Assembly (NCBI RefSeq): GCF_014873915.1
Contig: NZ_JADBEJ010000005.1
Span: 2,170,001 to 2,234,000 of the forward strand
Length of the DNA stretch: 64,000 nt
Direction: 5' to 3'
From: Amycolatopsis roodepoortensis
GTDB lineage: Bacteria; Actinomycetota; Actinomycetes; Mycobacteriales; Pseudonocardiaceae
A program made the position numbers and the translations under genes. Below the pieces are notes generated by a model. That model had not been told where the DNA came from, did no database searches, and was given only the letters and a program-made list of their open reading frames with translations. This document shows, in pieces, positions 32,303 to 40,954 of the stretch. Position 1 is the stretch's first letter, and each line of letters starts with the position of its first letter.

Positions 32303-32624
32303 ACCGGTCCTCCAGGCTTTTGTCCCGTCAGATGAACGGCGGCGCTTCCGGCCCCGCCGATGGTGCCGCTCGGACCTGTCCCGTCTGCCCTGATTGTGTG
32401 TTTCCCGAGCGGGCAGGCGGCGGAACCCTAGGCACTACGCTCCGCACCGTACCTCAAGCCCTCGTCCCGAGGTGGCCGCGAGCCACCCCTGGACGGCTGT
32501 TAAGCTTGCCTTTCACCGTCGTGTGGCATTCCGTCATGGAGGAAACCCGCGCGCTCTCACGAGTACGCAGGGCCGGTCACAGCGCGGCGGTGAAACCACC
32601 GAGAGATTCAAGAGGAGCGCCCCC
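32303..32624. other. Intergenic region before rpsT
   Basis: This 322-base stretch separates the divergent EamA and rpsT genes and holds the rpsT promoter and leader. I see no ORF with a convincing ribosome site other than rpsT, and no clear -35/-10 pair. A frame from ATG 32537 runs across the rpsT start in another frame and is not coding-like. S20 genes are often autoregulated in the leader, but no specific structure is evident. Confidence 0.4.
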
Positions 32625-32885
32625 GTGGCCAACATCAAGTCGCAGATCAAGCGCATCACCACCAACGAGAAGGCGCGTCAGCGCAACCAGGCGATCCGGT
32701 CCTCGGTGAAGACCGCGATCCGCAAGTTCCGTGAGGCCGCCGACGCCGGCGACAAGGCCAAGGCCCTGGAGCTGCAGAAGGACGCGGCTAAGAAGCTGGA
32801 CAAGGCCGTGACCAAGGGCGTTCTCCACGCCAACCAGGCCGCCAACAAGAAGTCCGCGCTGGCGAAGCGCGCGAACTCTCTCTGA
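32625..32885 (+). CDS. rpsT: 30S ribosomal protein S20
   Basis: This 86-residue basic protein (MANIKSQIKRITTNEKARQRNQAIRSS ...) is typical S20, an early 16S rRNA-binding protein. The start is GTG 32625 after AGAGGAG. Divergent from the EamA gene and convergent with holA, it ends before a 17-bp hairpin. The rpsT-holA neighbourhood is conserved in actinobacteria. Confidence 0.97.
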   Translation: MANIKSQIKRITTNEKARQRNQAIRSSVKTAIRKFREAADAGDKAKALELQKDAAKKLDKAVTKGVLHANQAANKKSALAKRANSL

Positions 32886-32893
32886 TCGGCTTT

Positions 32894-32931
32894 CGAAGGG
32901 CCCCGGCGACTCGCGTCGCCGGGGCCCTTCG
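32894..32931. terminator. 17-bp hairpin between rpsT and holA
   Basis: CGAAGGGCCCCGGCGAC (32894-32910) pairs perfectly with 32915-32931 over a TCGC tetraloop. Placed between two convergent stops, it is probably a bidirectional terminator. No T-tract follows in the rpsT direction beyond TCGTCGTGTT. Confidence 0.75.
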
Positions 32932-32937
32932 TCGTGT

Positions 32938-33921
32938 TCAGCGGCTTGTGCCGTGAGCGACGACGACCTCCAGGACGGCGCGCTCCAACGCATACTCCGG
33001 GTTGGCCGCGACCCCCTTGACCTCGGCGTTGAGCCGGGCGACCACCCGCATCGCGGTGGCGAGCCCGTCCTGGCCCCAGCCGCGGGCCTGCCCCTGCGCC
33101 TTGCGCACCTTCCACGGCGGCATGCCCAGCTCACCCGCCATCTGGTTCGGGTTGCCGCGACCGGCACCGGACACCCGCGCGATCGTCCGGACGGCGTCGG
33201 CGAGGGCGTCCGCGACCAGCACGTGCGGTACGCCCAGCTGCATCGCCCAGCGCAGCGACTCCAATGCCGCCGCCTTGTCCCCGGCGACGGCCTTCTCCGC
33301 CACGGCGAACCCGTTCACGTCCGCGCGGCCCCGGTGATAGCGCCGGACCGCCTGTTCGTCGACCGCTCCGCCGGCGTCCGCGACCAGCTGGGTCGCGGCC
33401 GACGACAGTTCACGCAGATCCGAGCCGACCGCGTCGATCAGCGCGAGCACCGCCGCACCGTCGATCTTCCCGCCGACCCGGCGGACCTCGTTGCGGACAA
33501 AGGATTCCCGCTCGGCAGGCTTGGTCAGTTTCGGGCACTCGACGACCTCCGCACCGGCCTTCTTCAAGGCGGTGGGGAGGCCCTTCGCGGCCTTGCTCCG
33601 GCCACCTCCGCTGTGCACGACGACGAGCACGATGCCGTCGGCGGGGGCCTTCACGTAGGCCATCACCCCGTCGGCGAGCTCCTGCGAGATGTCGTGCGCG
33701 GACTCGAGGACGATCACCCGCCCTTCGGCGAACAGGGAGGGACTGACCATCTCCGCGAGCGCCGGGACTGTGAGGTCCGACACCCGGATCCGGGTGAGAT
33801 CCGCCGTCGGGTCGGCCGCTTTGGCCGCGTCCGAAGCGCTGCGGACCGCGCGTTCGATCAGCAGCTCTTCCTCACCGAGAACCAGGACCAGCGGCGATGG
33901 GGCGGAAGCTTGCGTCGTCAC
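32938..33921 (-). CDS. holA: DNA polymerase III delta subunit (clamp loader)
   Basis: This 327-residue protein starts at GTG 33921; an upstream extension is not conserved. It has LVLVLGEEELLIERAV at the start of the AAA-like fold and SPSLFAEGRVIVLESA. The C-terminal clamp-loader collar has LGMPPWKVRKAQGQARGW, the HolA/delta signature. It opens the sliding clamp as part of the gamma complex. It is convergent with rpsT and divergent from thrC, whose riboswitch fills the gap. Confidence 0.9.
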   Translation of the reverse strand: MTTQASAPSPLVLVLGEEELLIERAVRSASDAAKAADPTADLTRIRVSDLTVPALAEMVSPSLFAEGRVIVLESAHDISQELADGVMAYVKAPADGIVLVVVHSGGGRSKAAKGLPTALKKAGAEVVECPKLTKPAERESFVRNEVRRVGGKIDGAAVLALIDAVGSDLRELSSAATQLVADAGGAVDEQAVRRYHRGRADVNGFAVAEKAVAGDKAAALESLRWAMQLGVPHVLVADALADAVRTIARVSGAGRGNPNQMAGELGMPPWKVRKAQGQARGWGQDGLATAMRVVARLNAEVKGVAANPEYALERAVLEVVVAHGTSR

Positions 33922-34055
33922 GGTGACGATCCTGCCACTCCTCCTCTCGTGTGCTTTGTCCGGTGATGTGTTGCGGGCACTGTGGCCCCACCTGAGCCTC
34001 ATGTCGTACGGTGTTGGCGAGGCGACGCGATCACACGCGTGCCGACAATCGAATA

Positions 34056-34190
34056 CCGCTCATCCAGAGGGGCAGAGGGAACGGCCCGATGAAGCCCCGG
34101 CAACCGGCGTCAGCCTGTCATTCCGCGATCGCGGGATAGCTGACGAACACGGTGCCAATTCCGGCCCGCCATGGCGGGGCAGATGAGGAA
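34056..34190 (+). ncRNA. SAM-I (S-box) riboswitch controlling thrC
   Basis: The conserved core is present: CAGAGGGGCAGAGGGA, then GGCCCGATGAAGCCCCGGCAACC, then GGTGCCAATTCC and AGATGAGG. CTCATC (34059-34064) pairs with GATGAG (34182-34187) as P1. The 3' side of P1 overlaps GAGGAAAGG, the ribosome site of thrC. SAM binding should therefore hide it and lower translation. The SAM-I/SAM-IV classes share this core; I favour SAM-I. Confidence 0.9.
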
Positions 34191-34202
34191 AGGAACCTCG
34201 CG

Positions 34203-35468
34203 ATGACCGCAACCCTCGGCACGACCTCCACCACCAAGACCCCGGATCTCGGACCGGCCGTCGAACTGGTGTCGAAGGAAGAGGGACACCGGCAGCCGCT
34301 CGCCCCCGAATTCGTTTCCGCCGAGGACTTCTCGCCGCTCGAAGTCGCCTACGACTTCGGCCGCGTGCGCCGCGAGGACATCGAAGCCGGGCCGAAGAAC
34401 ATCTGGCGCTACAAGAAACTCCTTCCCGTTCCCTCGAACGTCGAAGAGATCCCCAACACCGAGCCCGGCGCCACCCGGCTCATCCAGGCCGACAGGCTCG
34501 CGAAAGCCTTGGGCGTCAAGAAGGTCTGGGTCAAGGACGACACCGGCAACCCCACTCACTCGTTCAAGGACCGCGTGGTCGCCGTCGCTTTGGCGGCCGC
34601 GCGCGAGTTCGGGTTCGACGTGCTCGCCTGTCCCTCGACCGGCAACCTGGCCAACGCCGTCGCCGCCGCGGCGGCCCGCGCCGGCTGGCGGTCGGTCGTG
34701 CTGATCCCGAAGACCCTGGAACGCGCCAAGATCCTCACCACCGCCGTGTACGACGGTGACCTGATCGCGGTCGACGGCAACTACGACGACGTGAACCGGC
34801 TCGCCACCCAGCTCGCCGCCGAGCAGGAGAGCTGGGCGTTCGTCAACGTGAACGTCCGGCCCTACTACTCGGAAGGCTCCAAGACGCTGGCCTTCGAGGT
34901 CGCCGAACAGCTCGGCTGGCGGCTTCCCTCCCAGATCGTGGTGCCGATCGCCTCCGGTTCCCAGCTCACCAAGGTGGACAAGGGTTTCCGCGAGTTCGGG
35001 CAGCTCGGCCTCGTCGACGAGACGCCGTACAAGGTGTTCGGCGCGCAGGCCACCGGCTGCTCCCCCGTCTCGGCTGCTTTCCGCGCCGGGCACGACGTCG
35101 TCCAGCCGGTCAAGCCGGACACGATCGCCCGGTCGCTGGCGATCGGGAACCCGGCCGACGGCCCCTATGTCCTCGACGTGGTCAACCGCACCGGCGGTGC
35201 GATCGAAGACGTCACCGACGAAGAGGTCGTCGAGGGTATCCGGCTGCTCGCCCGCACCGAAGGCATCTTCACCGAGACCGCCGGCGGCGTCACCGTCGCG
35301 ACGGCCAAGAAGCTCATCGAGACCGGCAAGCTCAACCCGGACGAGGAGATCGTCCTGCTGATCACCGGCGACGGCCTCAAGACCCTCGACGCCGTCGAGG
35401 ACAAGATCGGCCCGAAGGCCACCGTCAGCGCCTCGGCCGACGCGGTCCGCGAGGCTCTGGGCATCTGA
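34203..35468 (+). CDS. thrC: Threonine synthase
   Basis: This 421-residue PLP enzyme converts O-phosphohomoserine to threonine. THSFKDRVVAVAL contains the PLP lysine. CPSTGNLANAVAAAAARAG and TGDGLKTLDAV form the phosphate and C-terminal blocks. The N-terminus is of the long type (WRYKKLLPVPSNVEEIP ... GATRLIQADRLAKALGV). The ATG lies nine bases after GAGGAAAGG. A SAM riboswitch controls it, so high methionine/SAM lowers threonine synthesis, an unusual direction since S-boxes usually guard methionine genes. A second thrC may exist elsewhere. Confidence 0.93.
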   Translation: MTATLGTTSTTKTPDLGPAVELVSKEEGHRQPLAPEFVSAEDFSPLEVAYDFGRVRREDIEAGPKNIWRYKKLLPVPSNVEEIPNTEPGATRLIQADRLAKALGVKKVWVKDDTGNPTHSFKDRVVAVALAAAREFGFDVLACPSTGNLANAVAAAAARAGWRSVVLIPKTLERAKILTTAVYDGDLIAVDGNYDDVNRLATQLAAEQESWAFVNVNVRPYYSEGSKTLAFEVAEQLGWRLPSQIVVPIASGSQLTKVDKGFREFGQLGLVDETPYKVFGAQATGCSPVSAAFRAGHDVVQPVKPDTIARSLAIGNPADGPYVLDVVNRTGGAIEDVTDEEVVEGIRLLARTEGIFTETAGGVTVATAKKLIETGKLNPDEEIVLLITGDGLKTLDAVEDKIGPKATVSASADAVREALGI

Positions 35469-35477
35469 GTTCCCGAC

Positions 35478-35503
35478 GGCCCGCCTCAAGAACGAGGCGG
35501 GCC
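35478..35503. terminator. Hairpin at the convergent ends of thrC and comEC
   Basis: GGCCCGCCTC (35478-35487) pairs with GAGGCGGGCC (35494-35503) over AAGAAC. It overlaps the comEC stop codon, so terminator and coding end share sequence. Confidence 0.6.
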
Positions 35504-37891
35504 GCGGGGCTCACCCCTGCGTACCAGGGCGAGACCTCGCGCGTCGGCGACGACAGCGGTGTCGCCATCCGTGTCCGTCCTGGCGACCGACGCGCCGACG
35601 GCCACCAGATTGTCCAAAGTGGACTTGTTCGGATGCCCGTAGGTGTTTCCGGCGCCGACGCTTACCAACGCCGCCCGCGGCGCGACGGCGTTGAGGAAGT
35701 CCGGTGCCGTGTAACGGCTTCCGTGGTGCGGGACCTTCAGGATCTCGGCACGCAGTTCGGCGCCCTCGGCCATCAGGTCGGTCTGCGCCGAGAGCTCGAT
35801 GTCGCCCGTCAGCAGCACCCGGCCCGCCGGGGTCCCGGCGCGCAGGACGACGGAGCCGTTGTTGATCACCGTGCCGTCCTGTTCACGGACCGATCGACTG
35901 GTGACGTACCGCGGCCCCAGTACGTCCAGTGACAGCCGCGGCCAGTCCAGCCGCTGCCCGATCTCCAGCTCCAGCAAGGGAATCCCGCGGCGCGCGGTCT
36001 CGTCGGCGACCTGCTGCCACGCCCAGGCGGGAGCCCGGCCGGGGCCGACGGCGACCGCCCCGACCGACCTGCCCTCGAAGACGGATTCGAGACCGCCGAT
36101 GTGGTCGGCGTGCAGATGACTCAGCACGATCAACGGCACCCGGTCGACGCCGAGCCTGCTCAGGCATTCGTCGACCGGCCCCGGCTCCGGCCCGGTGTCG
36201 ACCAGGACCGCCCGCCCTTGCTCACCTGTGGCGAGGGCGACGGCGTCACCCTGCCCGACGTCGCAGGCGACGGCACTCCACGACGCCGGCGGCCATGCCG
36301 GAGCAAGCACTCGTACCGGTACGAAGACGAGCAGCCCGGCGGCCAACGCGACCGCCAGGAGGATCCTGGCGTGCCGCAGCCGGATGGCGACGAGCAGCAC
36401 GACGAGCGATCCGGCCGCCAGCAGCCCGCCCCACCAGCCATCCGGCCAGTCCAGGACCGCTCCCGGCGCACGGGCGCCGTGGCGGGCTACGGTGATGAGC
36501 CAGCTCGCCTCGGGTTCGGTCAGGCGGACCAGCAGCGTTCCCGCCGACGGCCACCACGGGCCGACGACGGTGGCGAGCACACCGAAGACGGTGGCCGGGG
36601 CGACCACCGGCGCGGCGAGCACATTGGTCACCACCGAAACGAGACTGACCGATCCCGCCATGCCCGCGATGACCGGCGTCGTCACCACGAACGCGGCCAA
36701 CGGGATGGTCAGCCCCTCGGCGTAGCCTGCCGGAACACCGCGTCCGACCAGCCATTCCGCCCACCTCGGCGCCAGCAGTACCAGACCGGCCGTGGCCAGT
36801 ACCGAAAGCGCGAACCCGAAGTCGGCGGCCATCGCGGGGTCGGCCACCACGAGCCCCGCCACCGCGAACGCCAGCGCGGGCAGCGCCGAACCCCGGCGCC
36901 CCAGTGCCAATGCCAGCAGCCCGACCGCCCCCATGACCCCGGCGCGGAGCACGCTGGGCGCGGGGCCGGCGAGGACCACGAACCCGGCGAGCCCCGCGGC
37001 GGCCGCGGCGGCGGAGGTCCGCGGCCCGACCCGGAGCACCCTCAGCAGGAGGAGGATCGAGCCGCAGACGATCGCCACGTTCCCACCGCTCACGGCCATC
37101 AGGTGGGACATGCCGGAGTCCGTGAACTCGCGTTCGACCCTCGGGGACAGTGTGCTCGTGTCCCCCACGACCAGCCCGGGCACGAGACCGGCCTGCTCCT
37201 CCGGGAGGACGGCGCACAGCTCCCGGAGCCCGGCGCGCAGCGATTCCGCGGCTCGCTGCCACCAAGGCTCCGGCCCGAGGGCCGACGGTGGGCCTCGCAC
37301 CGAGAGGACAGCGACCGTCAGCTCGGCCCCCTTCGACGGCGCGAGCCGCCCCGAGGCGGTGACCTGCTGCCCGGGCAACAGGCCGGTCCACCCCTCGGCG
37401 GGAGCGAGCAGGAGGATCCGGCCGGCCGAATCCACCACCCGCTCACCCGTCACCGCGGTGTCCACCGTCGCGGCGATGACCACCAGGCGGGTGCCTGCCC
37501 GGCGATCCGCGTATCCGGCACCGCGGACCGGACGTGGCCGCTCGGTGACCACCACCCTCGCGGTGACGTCACTCCCCCGTGCGGCGGCGGCACGGAGGTC
37601 GTCGTGCTCGGCGGCCCGGATCCGCAGCGCCACCGGACCGGCGGTGAGCACGCCGAGGACGGCCAGGGCACCCAAGCCCGCCACCCACCGGGACGCCGTC
37701 CGGCGGGCACGGACACCGGCGGCGATCGCGAGCACCACGGCGGCCGCACCGCAGAGCATCGTGATCCACCAGCCGCCCAACAACCCGGAAAGAGTGCCGA
37801 GCCAGGCAGTCATCGCGGCCGGTATCAGCCGCAGGTCCTGCCCTCGCCACGACGCGGTGTCCACTTCGGACGGATCGGCGGACGGGTTCAT
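35486..37891 (-). CDS. comEC: ComEC/Rec2-like DNA uptake channel protein
   Basis: This 801-residue protein has an N-terminal OB-like soluble part and a Competence domain with about ten helices (SGGNVAIVCGSILLLLRV ... AGVMGAVGLLALALGRRG). A C-terminal metallo-beta-lactamase-like domain carries SHLHADHIGG and VPHHGSRY. ComEC carries single-stranded DNA across the inner membrane in naturally competent bacteria. The ATG overlaps the comEA stop (ATGA). Whether this actinomycete is competent is not known from sequence; no pilus genes are in the window. Confidence 0.9.
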   Translation of the reverse strand: MNPSADPSEVDTASWRGQDLRLIPAAMTAWLGTLSGLLGGWWITMLCGAAAVVLAIAAGVRARRTASRWVAGLGALAVLGVLTAGPVALRIRAAEHDDLRAAAARGSDVTARVVVTERPRPVRGAGYADRRAGTRLVVIAATVDTAVTGERVVDSAGRILLLAPAEGWTGLLPGQQVTASGRLAPSKGAELTVAVLSVRGPPSALGPEPWWQRAAESLRAGLRELCAVLPEEQAGLVPGLVVGDTSTLSPRVEREFTDSGMSHLMAVSGGNVAIVCGSILLLLRVLRVGPRTSAAAAAAGLAGFVVLAGPAPSVLRAGVMGAVGLLALALGRRGSALPALAFAVAGLVVADPAMAADFGFALSVLATAGLVLLAPRWAEWLVGRGVPAGYAEGLTIPLAAFVVTTPVIAGMAGSVSLVSVVTNVLAAPVVAPATVFGVLATVVGPWWPSAGTLLVRLTEPEASWLITVARHGARAPGAVLDWPDGWWGGLLAAGSLVVLLVAIRLRHARILLAVALAAGLLVFVPVRVLAPAWPPASWSAVACDVGQGDAVALATGEQGRAVLVDTGPEPGPVDECLSRLGVDRVPLIVLSHLHADHIGGLESVFEGRSVGAVAVGPGRAPAWAWQQVADETARRGIPLLELEIGQRLDWPRLSLDVLGPRYVTSRSVREQDGTVINNGSVVLRAGTPAGRVLLTGDIELSAQTDLMAEGAELRAEILKVPHHGSRYTAPDFLNAVAPRAALVSVGAGNTYGHPNKSTLDNLVAVGASVARTDTDGDTAVVADARGLALVRRGEPRGPPRS

Positions 37892-38610
37892 CCGACGGAC
37901 ACCAATTCCCGGATCTTCTTGAACTTGCTTTCGCCGATCCCTTCTACGTCACGGAGTTGCTCGACGCTGGTGAACCCGCCGTGCCCGGACCGCCAGTCGA
38001 CGATGCGTTTCGCCATCACTTCGCCGACCCCGGGCAGGGTGTCGAGTTGCTCGGCCGTGGCCGAGTTCAGGTCGAGCTTCCCCGGCGGTGCCGCCGTTCC
38101 CGCCGCGGCGGGAACGGGGACGCCGACGGCCACCTGCTCGCCGTCGGTGAGCCGCCGGGCCAGATTCACTCCGGTCAGATCCGTTCCGGGCTGTGCCCCA
38201 CCGGCCGCCGTGAGGGCATCGGCGACCCGTGCGCCCGGAGGGACCGTGACCAGGCCGGGTTTGAGGACCCGGCCGACGACGCTGATCACCAGAGGCGCCT
38301 TGCCCGCCGCGGCGGGGACGTCTCCGGCGGCCTTCGCCGACGGCAGGGGCGGCGGGGTCTCCGCCCCCGGCCGGTGTCCGAACAAGGCGATCGCGCCGGT
38401 CACGATCACGGCCACCGCGATCAGCACGGCCGCCACGACGAACCACCGCCGGTTCACCGGGATCCCGTCCGCCGTGAACCGGGCGGGCACCCAGCGGCGG
38501 ACGAGCCTGCCCGCGGGCGGGCCCTGGGTGGGCGACGACAGCTGCGCTGCCAGCCACGCCAGCCTGGCGTTGACGGAAGGTCCCGATGGACGGGCGGTTT
38601 GGTCGAACAC
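37888..38610 (-). CDS. comEA: ComEA-like helix-hairpin-helix DNA-binding protein
   Basis: This 240-residue protein from GTG 38610 has one membrane helix (WFVVAAVLIAVAVIVTGAIALF) after a soluble head. An SLBB domain follows (VISVVGRVLKPGLVTVPPGARVADALTAAGG), then a C-terminal helix-hairpin-helix (KLDLNSATAEQLDTLPGVGEVMAKRIVDWR ... LRDVEGIGESKFKKI). It presents extracellular DNA to ComEC, with which it forms a coupled pair. Two perfect DnaA boxes lie 54-80 bases upstream of its start. Confidence 0.9.
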   Translation of the reverse strand: MFDQTARPSGPSVNARLAWLAAQLSSPTQGPPAGRLVRRWVPARFTADGIPVNRRWFVVAAVLIAVAVIVTGAIALFGHRPGAETPPPLPSAKAAGDVPAAAGKAPLVISVVGRVLKPGLVTVPPGARVADALTAAGGAQPGTDLTGVNLARRLTDGEQVAVGVPVPAAAGTAAPPGKLDLNSATAEQLDTLPGVGEVMAKRIVDWRSGHGGFTSVEQLRDVEGIGESKFKKIRELVSVG

Positions 38611-38663
38611 GTGAACGACGCTACGGAGCGGAAGTGGCGGGCGGCAGTGGTGAATCCCGAAGC

Positions 38664-38690
38664 TGTGGACAAGTGGGGTGTTGTGGACAA
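38664..38690. promoter_or_regulatory. Two perfect DnaA boxes upstream of comEA
   Basis: TGTGGACAA occurs at 38664-38672 and 38682-38690, the complement of the actinobacterial DnaA box TTGTCCACA. The copies share orientation and are 18 bases apart. They lie in the non-coding gap between degV and comEA. They may mediate DnaA control of comEA-comEC or bind DnaA. Confidence 0.5.
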
Positions 38691-38755
38691 CCCGGCTGCG
38701 CTCGGGGCCTGTTCACCGGTTTCCGTCGGGGCGGTGTGGGAGGCTTGCCGGTTTT

Positions 38756-39601
38756 CTAACCGGCTCGCTGGATCACGACGCCGAGCACGCCGGGGCCGGT
38801 GTGGGCCCCGATGACGGCGCCGATCTCCGAGACCACGCACCCGTCCGGGCAGTTGATGGATTCCTCGAGCCGGTTGGCCAGTTCGACGGCGCGCTCGGGG
38901 GAAGCCAGGTGGTGGACGGCGATGTCGGCGAGCCCGCCTTCGGCCGCTTTCACGGCGAGTTCGACCAGGCGCGCCACCGCGCGATTCATCGTCCGCACCT
39001 TCTCCAACGGCTGGATCCGGCCTTCGGACATGTGGAGCACCGGTTTCACCGCGAGCGCCGTGCCGAGCAGGGCGGCCGCCGGGCCGATCCGCCCGCCGCG
39101 GCGCAGGTATTCGAGGGTTTCGACGGCGAACAAGGTCTCCGAGCGGCTCACCGCGTCGACCGCGGCGGCCTCCACCTCGGCGGGTTCCGCCCCGTCAGCG
39201 GCGGCACTCGCCGCGCGCAGAGCGGCGAAGCCGAGCCCCATCGCGGTGCTGCGCGAATCGACCACGCGCACCTTGTCCGGCCCGACCTCCTGGGCCGCGA
39301 GCACCGCGGCCTCCCAGGTGCCGGACAACTCCCGCGACAGATGAACCGACACGACGGCGTCCGCGCCCTCGGCCAGCGCGGCCCGGAACTCCTTGACGAA
39401 TTCGGCGGGCGTCGGCCGGGACGTCGTGACCAGTCTGCGTTTGCCGAGCGCCTCGGCCAGGGCGGCAGGGCCCATTTCGAGGCCGTCGAGGAAAACGACG
39501 CCGTCCACGAGGACGTGCAGCGGGACCACCCGGATCCCGTTCCGTTCGGCGAAGCCTTCCGGCAGGTGGGCGGTGGAATCCGTGACTACGGCGACCGACA
39601 C
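38756..39601 (-). CDS. DegV-family fatty-acid-binding protein
   Basis: This 281-residue protein has the DegV fold: VAVVTDSTAHLPEGFAERNGIRVVPL, then RLVTTSRPTPAEF, then DAVVSVHLSRELSGTWEAA and DSRSTAMGLGFAALRA. The FakB-like fatty acid pocket lies around the T-S-R-P motif. DegV/FakB proteins carry a fatty acid for phosphorylation by FakA. Start GTG 39601. Its position between comEA and the octT-like gene matches mycobacterial order. No FakA is nearby. Confidence 0.85.
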   Translation of the reverse strand: MSVAVVTDSTAHLPEGFAERNGIRVVPLHVLVDGVVFLDGLEMGPAALAEALGKRRLVTTSRPTPAEFVKEFRAALAEGADAVVSVHLSRELSGTWEAAVLAAQEVGPDKVRVVDSRSTAMGLGFAALRAASAAADGAEPAEVEAAAVDAVSRSETLFAVETLEYLRRGGRIGPAAALLGTALAVKPVLHMSEGRIQPLEKVRTMNRAVARLVELAVKAAEGGLADIAVHHLASPERAVELANRLEESINCPDGCVVSEIGAVIGAHTGPGVLGVVIQRAG

Positions 39602-39611
39602 GGCAGTCAGC

Positions 39612-40337
39612 CTACGTTGCCGCGGGGCGGAGCACCGGGGCCATCAGGCGGGCCATTTCCGCGCCGACGGCGGCATGTCCCTCCCACCCCCAGTGCATCC
39701 CGTCCGGATTGCCCCGCCCGCTCAGCACGTGGTCGCCGACGACGGCTTCGAGATCCAGCAGCGGGACGTCCGCGCGACGGCCCCAATCGGCGAGGGCGGC
39801 GGCGGCACCGGCGCGGGCGGTGTGGACGCGGCCGTACGAGTCGGATCGATGCACGGAGGGCAGCATGCCGAAGATCGGCAGCTCCGGTCGCAGCGTGCGC
39901 AAAGCCCCGACAGCGGTGTCGAGATACTGGACGGTGAGCTTCGACGGCAGGACCACCGGGCGCCCCCGGAGGGCGATCGCGAGCCGCGGTTGAGCGGCCA
40001 GATACGCCTTGCGCACCACGCGCCGCAGCGGGTCGGGCCGCAGATAGCGGAGACCGGTGCGCAGGTAGGTGGGCAGCGGCGAGGGCAGGGTGTCCATGCT
40101 CCCGACGGCCAGCACGACGGCGTCGACATGATGCAGATCGGCCCAGACACGCGGATCACCGATCAACGACCACCAGGCGTCACGGGCGGTCCAGCCGAAG
40201 CCGGCGACGAGGTCCGCGGCGCCACCGAGCGCTTCGGCGGCGATGTTGGGCCACAGACGCGCGTCGTCGGCGGCGTGCGGGCCGTCCGGGCCGTGGAAGC
40301 TGAGGGAATCGCCGAACACCAGCAGGCGCGGGGCCAT
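39612..40337 (-). CDS. SGNH hydrolase-fold protein, OctT-like
   Basis: This 241-residue protein has the SGNH block I LLVFGDSLSF with the catalytic serine. DGMHWGWEGH gives the Asp-His pair near the C-terminus. By position next to the gpgP-like gene it corresponds to M. tuberculosis Rv2418c (OctT). OctT octanoylates diglucosylglycerate, an early precursor of methylglucose lipopolysaccharide. The function is inferred from synteny and fold and could be a related sugar acyltransferase. Confidence 0.7.
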   Translation of the reverse strand: MAPRLLVFGDSLSFHGPDGPHAADDARLWPNIAAEALGGAADLVAGFGWTARDAWWSLIGDPRVWADLHHVDAVVLAVGSMDTLPSPLPTYLRTGLRYLRPDPLRRVVRKAYLAAQPRLAIALRGRPVVLPSKLTVQYLDTAVGALRTLRPELPIFGMLPSVHRSDSYGRVHTARAGAAAALADWGRRADVPLLDLEAVVGDHVLSGRGNPDGMHWGWEGHAAVGAEMARLMAPVLRPAAT

Positions 40338-40339
40338 GT

Positions 40340-40954
40340 TCAGCCGGTGATGCCCGCGTTGTAGGCGGCCAGCCGCCAGTTGCCGTCACGCCTGGTCAGT
40401 TCGACCCAGTGACAATTCGCGATCCCGCCCAGCGAAGGCCAGGACGGGACCGGCAGGCCGAGCAGTTTCGCGGTCAGTGCGATGATCAGGCCGCCGTGCG
40501 TGGCCAGCAGTACCGCGTCGCCGGCGTCGGAATTGGGCCGGTCCAGGTCCGCGACGACCTCCATCGCGCGTTCGGCGACATCGACCCGCGACTCGCCGCC
40601 GGGCGGTGCCCAGGTCGCGTCGACGCGCCAGCGCGCGCGTTCCCCTGGGTACGCCTCGTCGACCTGCTGACCGGTGAAGCCCTGCCATTCACCCAGATGG
40701 GTTTCCCGGAGGCGCTTGTCGATCCGCAACGGGACGCCGATGGCCTCCGTGAGCACGGTGGCCGTGTCGGTGGCGCGGCGCAGATCCGAGGCGATCACCA
40801 GATCCGGCGAGAACCGGGCGAGCGCGGGCACGGCGAACCTGGCCTGGTTCCAGCCGACCGGTGTCAGCGCGGAGTCCAGATGCCCCTGCATCCGGCCTGC
40901 CGCGTTGTAGTCGGTCTCGCCGTGGCGCCAGAGCACCAGCCGCCGCGGGCTCAC
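40340..40954 (-). CDS. gpgP: Histidine-phosphatase family protein, glucosyl-3-phosphoglycerate phosphatase-like
   Basis: This 204-residue protein has the RHGE motif LVLWRHGETDYN with the phospho-accepting histidine. Further family blocks are SDLRRATDTATVL, RETHLGEWQGFTGQQVD and LATHGGLIIAL. It is the syntenic counterpart of Rv2419c (GpgP), which dephosphorylates glucosyl-3-phosphoglycerate in methylglucose lipopolysaccharide synthesis. Many phosphoglycerate-mutase-like homologues exist, so synteny is the main support for the specific name. GTG start overlaps the rsfS stop. Confidence 0.8.
   Translation of the reverse strand: MSPRRLVLWRHGETDYNAAGRMQGHLDSALTPVGWNQARFAVPALARFSPDLVIASDLRRATDTATVLTEAIGVPLRIDKRLRETHLGEWQGFTGQQVDEAYPGERARWRVDATWAPPGGESRVDVAERAMEVVADLDRPNSDAGDAVLLATHGGLIIALTAKLLGLPVPSWPSLGGIANCHWVELTRRDGNWRLAAYNAGITG

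Noticed and set aside
32537..32624. Leader ORF upstream of rpsT
   Set aside because: The frame from ATG 32537 has no stop before rpsT and lacks a convincing link to regulation.
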